Origin: Actinomycetota bacterium
GTDB taxonomy: Bacteria; Actinomycetota; Thermoleophilia; Gaiellales; Gaiellaceae
Length of the DNA: 9,220 bases
Direction: 5' to 3'
Assembly (NCBI GenBank): GCA_005883365.1
Contig: VAXA01000104.1
Coordinates: 2,325-11,544 of the forward strand
Shown here: positions 5,294 through 9,220 of the stretch, piece by piece
Layout of the letters: every line of letters begins with the position of its first letter
How positions within the stretch are numbered: position 1 is the stretch's first letter
Program-made: the position numbers and the translations under genes
Notes under the pieces: generated by a model
Told to the model about the DNA's origin: nothing
Seen by the model: the letters and a program-made list of their open reading frames with translations, nothing else
The model's database searches: none

Positions 5294-6613
5294 ATGCCGA
5301 AGAAGCTCGTGCTCGTCGTGGTGGACGGGATGACCCCGGCGGCGTTCGAGCGTGTGATCGAGGGCGGTCGCGCGCCGGCGATGTCGTTCCTCGTCGAGCA
5401 CGGCGACTACCGGCCCGCGACATCGGTGTTCCCGTCGCTCACGCCCGTCTGCCTCACGTCGATCGCGACGGGCGCCGGGCCAGGCGTCCACCACATCCCG
5501 TCGCTCGTCTGGTGGAACCGGCAGGAGCGGCGGATCGTGGAGTACGGCTCGTCCCTCCCGGCGCTGCGCGCTGCCGGGCTCTCGCAATCGCTCGTCGACA
5601 CGATCTTCAACATGAATGCGCGCCACCTCGCCCACGAGGCAGTGACGGTCTACGAGGCGCTCGAGGACGCCGGGCTCGTCGCGGCGGCCGTGAACATCAC
5701 GTGCTACCGCGGCCGGCACCGCTACCTACCGACGCTTCCCGGCGTGCATCGCGCGGCCTACGGACCGCGCCGCTTCTTCTTCTACGGGCTCTTCGAGTCG
5801 GACCGGACAGGAGCGCCGTTCGCGGTCCGCAGCCGGCGCGCCGGCTCGGTCGATGCGTACGCCGCCGCGGTCGGACGCTGGCTCGTCACCCGCGACGGCT
5901 TCGACTTCCTTGCCTACTACCTCTCCGGCTATGACTTCGCCGCGCACGAGGGCGGCCCGGACGGCGCCGCGACCGACCTTGCACTCGAACAGATCGATGC
6001 GGCGGTCGGTGCGCTCTTCGAGGCGACCGGGGGGCCGGACGAGTTCCTCGAGCGCTACGCCGTCGTGCTCCTCTCGGACCACGGCCAGACGGCGGTCGAG
6101 CGTGCGGCGCACCTCGAAGCGCCGTTCGCGGACGTCGCGGGCGAGGTCGTGGTCGCCGCGTCCAACCGAGCGGGGCAGGTCTACCTCCTTCCCGGCGCCC
6201 GCGTCGATGCCGCCGGCCTGGCGCGGCGGCTGGACGGCTTCGCCGCGGTCGACGTGTCCCTCCGCCGCGAGGGGGACGAGGTGATCGCCCGCCGTGACGG
6301 TGCGGATGCCTCCGTGGAGCAGCTCGACCATCCTGACGCCGCACGGCGGGCGCGCTCGGCCCTCGCGAACCCGAACGCGGGCGAGCTGCTCGTCTCGGCG
6401 GCGGAGGGGTGGGAGCTCGCAGACCTCGGCGGGCGTCACCACGCCGGCGGAGGCAGCCACGGCTCGCTCGTCGCCGGCGACTCATTCGTGCCGCTCGTGA
6501 CCGTCGGCCTACGAGCCGAGCTGCAGCGGACGACAGACATCGCTCCCGCCGTGCTCGAGCACTTCGGTGTGGCGGTGCCGGAGTCGATGGAGGTGCCCGC
6601 CCATGCTCGCTGA
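5294..6613 (+). CDS. Alkaline-phosphatase-superfamily phosphodiesterase/nucleotide pyrophosphatase-like protein
   Basis: A 439-residue metal-dependent phosphoesterase of the type I phosphodiesterase (NPP-like) group. All expected metal positions can be placed: Asp11 in LVVVDGM, a probable nucleophile Thr50 in VFPSLTPVCLTSIATG, Asp214 and His218 in GYDFAAHEGG, Asp262-His263 in LLSDHGQT, and His389 in the HHAGGGSHGSL segment. HHIPSLVWWNR and VEYGSS are typical of a bacterial subgroup with unknown substrate. There is no signal peptide; the N-terminus begins directly with the first strand, so it is probably cytoplasmic. ATG5294 has no clear Shine-Dalgarno; TAAGTC six bases upstream resembles the window's -10 boxes but lacks the final T. 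The end overlaps pcm by 11 bp. The fold is sure, the substrate unknown. Confidence 0.88.
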   Translation: MPKKLVLVVVDGMTPAAFERVIEGGRAPAMSFLVEHGDYRPATSVFPSLTPVCLTSIATGAGPGVHHIPSLVWWNRQERRIVEYGSSLPALRAAGLSQSLVDTIFNMNARHLAHEAVTVYEALEDAGLVAAAVNITCYRGRHRYLPTLPGVHRAAYGPRRFFFYGLFESDRTGAPFAVRSRRAGSVDAYAAAVGRWLVTRDGFDFLAYYLSGYDFAAHEGGPDGAATDLALEQIDAAVGALFEATGGPDEFLERYAVVLLSDHGQTAVERAAHLEAPFADVAGEVVVAASNRAGQVYLLPGARVDAAGLARRLDGFAAVDVSLRREGDEVIARRDGADASVEQLDHPDAARRARSALANPNAGELLVSAAEGWELADLGGRHHAGGGSHGSLVAGDSFVPLVTVGLRAELQRTTDIAPAVLEHFGVAVPESMEVPAHAR

Positions 6614-7232
6614 CGAGCGGGAGCGGATGGTCGAGTGGCAGCTCCGGCGGCGCGGCATCGAGGACGAGCGCGTGCTGGCGGCGATGGCACGTGTTCCCCG
6701 CGAGCTGTTCCTCCCTCCGGAGCTGCAGGAGGCGGCGTACGCGGACGCAGCGCTGCCGATCGGCGACGGGCAGACGATCTCGCAGCCGTACATGGCGGCG
6801 CTCATCTGCGAGCAGCTCGCGCTTCACGGCGGCGAGCGCGTGCTCGACGTCGGCACGGGCTCCGGCTACCAGGCCGCCGTGCTCGCCGAGCTCGCCGACG
6901 AGGTGCACACGATCGAGCGGATTCCAGAGCTCGCGGAGCGGGCGCGCGCAAGCCTTGCCGCGGCGGGCTACGGCGAGCGGGTGCAGCTCCACGTCGGCGA
7001 TGGCACGCTCGGCGTCCCCGAGTCCGCGCCGTTCGCCGCGATCGCCGTCGCAGCCGCCGCCCTCGAGGCGCCGCCGGCGCTCTACGACCAGCTCGAGCCG
7101 CGCGGCCGCCTCGTCGTCCCGGTCGGCGGCCCCGATGGGCAGTGGCTCGAGGTCGTCGTGCGGACGCCCGAAGGGCCGGCCATCCTGCGCACCGTCCCCT
7201 GCCGTTTCGTCCCCCTCGTCGCGGGGCGGTGA
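6603..7232 (+). CDS. pcm: Protein-L-isoaspartate O-methyltransferase
   Basis: A 209-residue methyltransferase that repairs isoaspartyl damage in proteins using S-adenosylmethionine. Markers are VPRELFLP (31-38), the substrate-binding loop PIGDGQTISQPYMAA (52-66), SAM motif I VLDVGTGSGYQAAVL (80-94), and GRLVVPVGG near the end. The usual FDAIxVTAAxPxxP stretch reads FAAIAVAAAALEAP here, so one acidic and one hydroxyl position are changed; effect unknown. ATG6603 overlaps the end of the phosphodiesterase gene by 11 bp, with GGAGG nine bases upstream as a Shine-Dalgarno. The gene is joined to the next by TGATG (stop 7230-7232, ATG 7232-7234), so phosphodiesterase, pcm and the PRC-barrel-like gene form one tightly coupled operon. 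Confidence 0.92.
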   Translation: MLADERERMVEWQLRRRGIEDERVLAAMARVPRELFLPPELQEAAYADAALPIGDGQTISQPYMAALICEQLALHGGERVLDVGTGSGYQAAVLAELADEVHTIERIPELAERARASLAAAGYGERVQLHVGDGTLGVPESAPFAAIAVAAAALEAPPALYDQLEPRGRLVVPVGGPDGQWLEVVVRTPEGPAILRTVPCRFVPLVAGR

Positions 7233-7672
7233 TGGAGGGCATGGGGTCGCGGTCCGCCACCGAGTTGCTGCTGCTCCCGGTTCGGCTCCACGGGCTCCGC
7301 CTCGGCCGGCCGATCGACTTACTGCTCGATCCCGAGGCGTGGCGCGTCCTCGGTTACGTCGTGCTCTGCGGCGACGAGAGCCGGCGCTTCCTCGCCTTCG
7401 CCGCGGCAGATCCGTGGGAGGACGCGATCAACGTGCGGTCGGCGCTCCTGCTGCTCGAGGACGTGGAGTTCTACCGAGACCGGTCACGATCCTTCCGGGC
7501 GCTCCTCGGTCGAGGCGTCGCGAGCGGGCGACGCGACCTCGGGGAGCTGCGCGACCTCCGCCTCGCGCCGGATGGCACCGTCACAGCACTCGTCGTGGAG
7601 CAGGCAGATTTGATCCAAGAGATTGGGCCGGCGGGCACGACGATCGAGTCGGAGCATGTCTCCCCGGCCTGA
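7232..7672 (+). CDS. PRC-barrel-like protein
   Basis: A 146-residue soluble protein with two similar halves. Residues about 22-80 (LGRPIDLLLDPEAWRVLGYVVLCG, then FLAFAAADPWEDAINVRSALLL) and about 95-138 (GRRDLGELRDLRLAPDGTVTALVVE) each resemble the small beta-barrel PRC fold. PRC-barrel proteins bind RNA or protein partners in RNA processing, photosystem assembly and cell division; nothing here shows which applies. The start ATG7232 shares its A with the pcm stop, so it is translated by termination-reinitiation; a second ATG at 7241 is three codons later. The stop codon sits in the loop of a strong hairpin. Fold call is moderate, from sequence pattern only. Confidence 0.6.
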   Translation: MEGMGSRSATELLLLPVRLHGLRLGRPIDLLLDPEAWRVLGYVVLCGDESRRFLAFAAADPWEDAINVRSALLLLEDVEFYRDRSRSFRALLGRGVASGRRDLGELRDLRLAPDGTVTALVVEQADLIQEIGPAGTTIESEHVSPA

Positions 7673-7684
7673 GGCCCGGGAGAC
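7658..7684. terminator. Strong stem-loop centred on the stop codon, possible terminator
   Basis: Arms 7658-7669 (GTCTCCCCGGCC) and 7673-7684 (GGCCCGGGAGAC) pair in 11 of 12 positions around the loop TGA, which is the stop codon of the PRC-barrel-like gene. No U-tract follows, so it would be a non-canonical GC-rich terminator or an mRNA-stabilising hairpin at the end of the pcm operon. Confidence 0.5.
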
Positions 7685-7686
7685 GC

Positions 7687-7692
7687 TACCCT
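7687..7692 (+). promoter_or_regulatory. Possible -10 box before gtrA-like gene
   Basis: TACCCT lies just after the hairpin and 11 nt before GTG7704. The distance would give a leader of only a few bases. This is weaker than the boxes with 6-nt spacing. Confidence 0.3.
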
Positions 7693-7703
7693 CGCGGCCG
7701 ACC

Positions 7704-8153
7704 GTGGGACGCCGGGCCGCCACGCTTTCCACGCCGCGCCGGCGCGCGTGGGCGTCGCTGCGCAGCCCCCGCAACTGGCAGCAGCTCGGCAAGTTCTGCG
7801 TCGTCGGGGCGATCGGCTACCTCATCAATCTCGCCGTTTACGACGCGCTGCTGCACGAGCGGCTCCACTACCTCGTCGCCGCGACGTGCTCGTTCCTCGT
7901 CGCCGTGACGAGCAACTACACCTGGAACCGGCACTGGACGTTCCGCGAGCACCGCGGTCACTTCGGCATCCAGGGAATGCGCTTCCTCGTCGTCTCTGTC
8001 GTAGCGCTCGGGGCGAACCTCCTCGTGCTCCACCTCCTCGTCGCCTACGGGGGGCTCGACAAGCTTCCTGCGCAGGCGATCGCGATCGTCGTCGTCACGC
8101 CGCTCAACTTCGTCGGGAACAAGCTCTGGTCGTTCCGCCGGGCAAGGGCGTAA
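7704..8153 (+). CDS. GtrA-family membrane protein
   Basis: A 149-residue protein with a basic N-terminus, then LRSPRNWQQLGKFCVVGAIGYLINLAVYDALL, the characteristic first helix of GtrA proteins. Four membrane segments follow the family plan: about 30-48, 54-72 (YLVAATCSFLVAVTSNYTWN), 87-110 (MRFLVVSVVALGANLLVLHLLVA) and 118-140, ending NFVGNKLWSF. The NYxWNRxWTF and NFxGNKxWxF motifs are typical. GtrA proteins are thought to help move lipid-linked sugars across the membrane for surface polysaccharide or teichoic acid decoration. The start is uncertain: an in-frame ATG at 7656 would overlap the previous gene by 17 bp. GTG7704 is preferred because the extra part contains rare codons and the hairpin, and a TACCCT box lies before 7704. 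A membrane protein with glycosyltransferase features follows 14 bp downstream. Confidence 0.85.
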   Translation: MGRRAATLSTPRRRAWASLRSPRNWQQLGKFCVVGAIGYLINLAVYDALLHERLHYLVAATCSFLVAVTSNYTWNRHWTFREHRGHFGIQGMRFLVVSVVALGANLLVLHLLVAYGGLDKLPAQAIAIVVVTPLNFVGNKLWSFRRARA

Positions 8154-8154
8154 G

Positions 8155-8160
8155 TAGCGT
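8155..8160 (+). promoter_or_regulatory. Putative -10 box of the last gene
   Basis: TAGCGT starts just after the TAA stop of the GtrA-like gene. It is followed by 7 nt and GTG8168 (or 4 nt and GTG8165), with no Shine-Dalgarno. Confidence 0.4.
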
Positions 8161-8167
8161 TCCGGTG

Positions 8168-9220
8168 GTGAGGGGTCTCCTCGCCGCCGGCCTCGCCGCT
8201 CTCGCCGCCGCCGTACTTGCTTCCCCTGCGCTGGGGTCGACGCGCACGGCTCCGACCGCCCCGATCTTCGACTCGAAGGGGCACCTCGTCGGGACGCCGT
8301 TCGTCCCGAAGAAGCCGCAGGCTTCACTCACGCAGAAGCAGGCGCTTCGGAACTTCGAGCGCTATCCGAAGGTCGCGTCGTGGCTCTCGCGCTACCCCCG
8401 TTCCGGGCGCAGCGACGAGGAGACGTACGACGCGAAGTCGGGCGAGTGGACAGTGAAGATCTGGTGGGGCGACGCCGGGGAAATCGCCGAAGGCAAGGTG
8501 CTCGACGCGGACGGCAGCGTGGTCGAGGCGTGGACGGGGCCGCAGGTCGCCTGGGGGATGGCGCGCGGCTCGCCGGGCGCCTTCGGCGGCACGGCGATCA
8601 ACAACCCCTGGATCTGGGGCGCGTTCTGCCTCGTCTTCCTCGTCGGCCTCGGCGACTTCCGGCGGCTGTTCTCGCTCCGCAACCTCGACCTCCTCTTCCT
8701 CCTCTCGCCGACGGCCTCGCTGTGGTACTTCAACCACGGCGACGTCTTCACGGCGGTGCCGCTTTTCTATCCGCTCCTCGTCTGGGTGGTGCTGCGCGGG
8801 ACGTGGATCGGCGTCCGGAACCGCGGCACGCCCGGTGCGCCCCGCTGGCCGGTCTGGGTGCTGCTCGGAGCGACGATCTTCCTCGCCGGCTTCCGCATCG
8901 GGCTCAACGTCGAGCGGTCGAACGTGATCGACGTCGGCTACTCCGGCGTGATCGGCGCCGAGCGGATCGTCAACGGACAGGCGCCGTGGGGGAACTTCCC
9001 GGTCGAGCACACCCGCAAGTCGTGCGGCCCGGCTGACGCGTCGGGCGAGATCCGCAACTGGATCCAGACCAACGGGCGCTGCGAGAGCGCGAACCCGGAG
9101 GGAGACACGTACGGGCCGGCCGCGTACGAGTCGTACATTCCCGGCTATCTCGCACTCGGCTGGAGCGGGAAGTGGGACAGCCTGCCGGCGGCGCACTTCG
9201 CCTCGATCGCCTTCGACCTT
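8168..9220 (+). CDS. Secreted-domain/multi-TM protein, probable GT87-like glycosyltransferase, 5' part
   Basis: An open frame of 351 codons running off the right edge. Residues 1-24 are a signal peptide (RGLLAAGLAALAAAVLASPALG). Residues about 50-130 form an extracytoplasmic domain: LTQKQALRNFERYPKVASWL, then EWTVKIWWGDAGEIAEGKVLDADG, then VVEAWTGPQVAWGMARG. It resembles PepSY in strand/helix order. Membrane segments follow at about 147-162, 172-188, 193-209 and 227-246. The stretch NVIDVGYSGVIGAERIVNGQAPWG and DTYGPAAYESYIPGYLALGW resembles polyprenyl-phosphate-sugar-dependent membrane mannosyltransferases (GT87/DUF2029 type), so a role in glycosylating cell-surface molecules with the neighbouring GtrA protein is plausible but inferred. 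GTG8168 is chosen because the signal peptide begins there; GTG8165 is an alternative. Confidence 0.75.
   Translation, partial: MRGLLAAGLAALAAAVLASPALGSTRTAPTAPIFDSKGHLVGTPFVPKKPQASLTQKQALRNFERYPKVASWLSRYPRSGRSDEETYDAKSGEWTVKIWWGDAGEIAEGKVLDADGSVVEAWTGPQVAWGMARGSPGAFGGTAINNPWIWGAFCLVFLVGLGDFRRLFSLRNLDLLFLLSPTASLWYFNHGDVFTAVPLFYPLLVWVVLRGTWIGVRNRGTPGAPRWPVWVLLGATIFLAGFRIGLNVERSNVIDVGYSGVIGAERIVNGQAPWGNFPVEHTRKSCGPADASGEIRNWIQTNGRCESANPEGDTYGPAAYESYIPGYLALGWSGKWDSLPAAHFASIAFDL

Noticed and set aside
6409..7908. 499-codon plus-strand frame over pcm and its neighbours
   Set aside because: Arg/Ser-rich composition and overlap with three genes that have clear family motifs in another frame.
1..9220. 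Mobile element, CRISPR array, tRNA, rRNA or phage genes
   Set aside because: No transposase or integrase motifs, no regularly spaced short repeats and no RNA-gene signatures were seen on either strand; the tandem duplication has no terminal inverted repeats.

Overview
The window is GC-rich (about 70%), densely packed bacterial DNA with GTG starts and almost no intergenic space. Several genes have a TANNNT box 6-8 nt before the start codon and no Shine-Dalgarno sequence, which is the layout of actinobacterial leaderless transcripts. The protein families (Bacillus-type split E1 dehydrogenase, cysteine-free thioredoxin-like protein, PRC-barrel-like protein, secreted-domain/membrane protein) look like a deep-branching actinobacterium of the Thermoleophilia/Gaiellales type. 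That placement is inferred from recalled family resemblance, not from a search.

Layout. On the minus strand, 1-579 holds a PAS-domain protein followed by the beginning of a metallo-beta-lactamase-fold hydrolase. Divergent from it, 621-4496 is a 2-oxoacid (probably pyruvate) dehydrogenase cluster: E1 alpha, a short chimeric ORF, E1 beta, a HIRAN-domain protein and the E2 lipoyl acyltransferase. E3 is not in the window. A minus-strand thioredoxin-like protein without cysteines (4493-4801) converges on E2, both genes ending on the same CTAG. Rightward from 4847 come a small membrane protein, an alkaline-phosphatase-superfamily phosphodiesterase, Pcm protein repair methyltransferase, a PRC-barrel-like protein, a GtrA-family membrane protein and a secreted-domain/multi-TM protein that runs off the right edge.

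The most striking feature is a 415-bp direct tandem duplication (1340-2170) spanning the E1 alpha/E1 beta junction. The copies differ at one silent position. It leaves both E1 genes intact and creates between them a 140-codon ORF joining the first 37 residues of E1 beta to the last 103 of E1 alpha. That ORF has its own ribosome binding site and the same 8-bp start/stop overlap on both sides, so translational coupling through the operon is preserved.

A second unusual feature is a 37-bp palindromic repeat present twice, in frame, once in each flexible linker of the E2 protein. This resembles the small palindromic elements known to sit inside coding genes elsewhere. E1 beta also appears to lack about 22 residues between its two domains. 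The region is mainly housekeeping and shows no phage, transposase, CRISPR, tRNA or rRNA signature.
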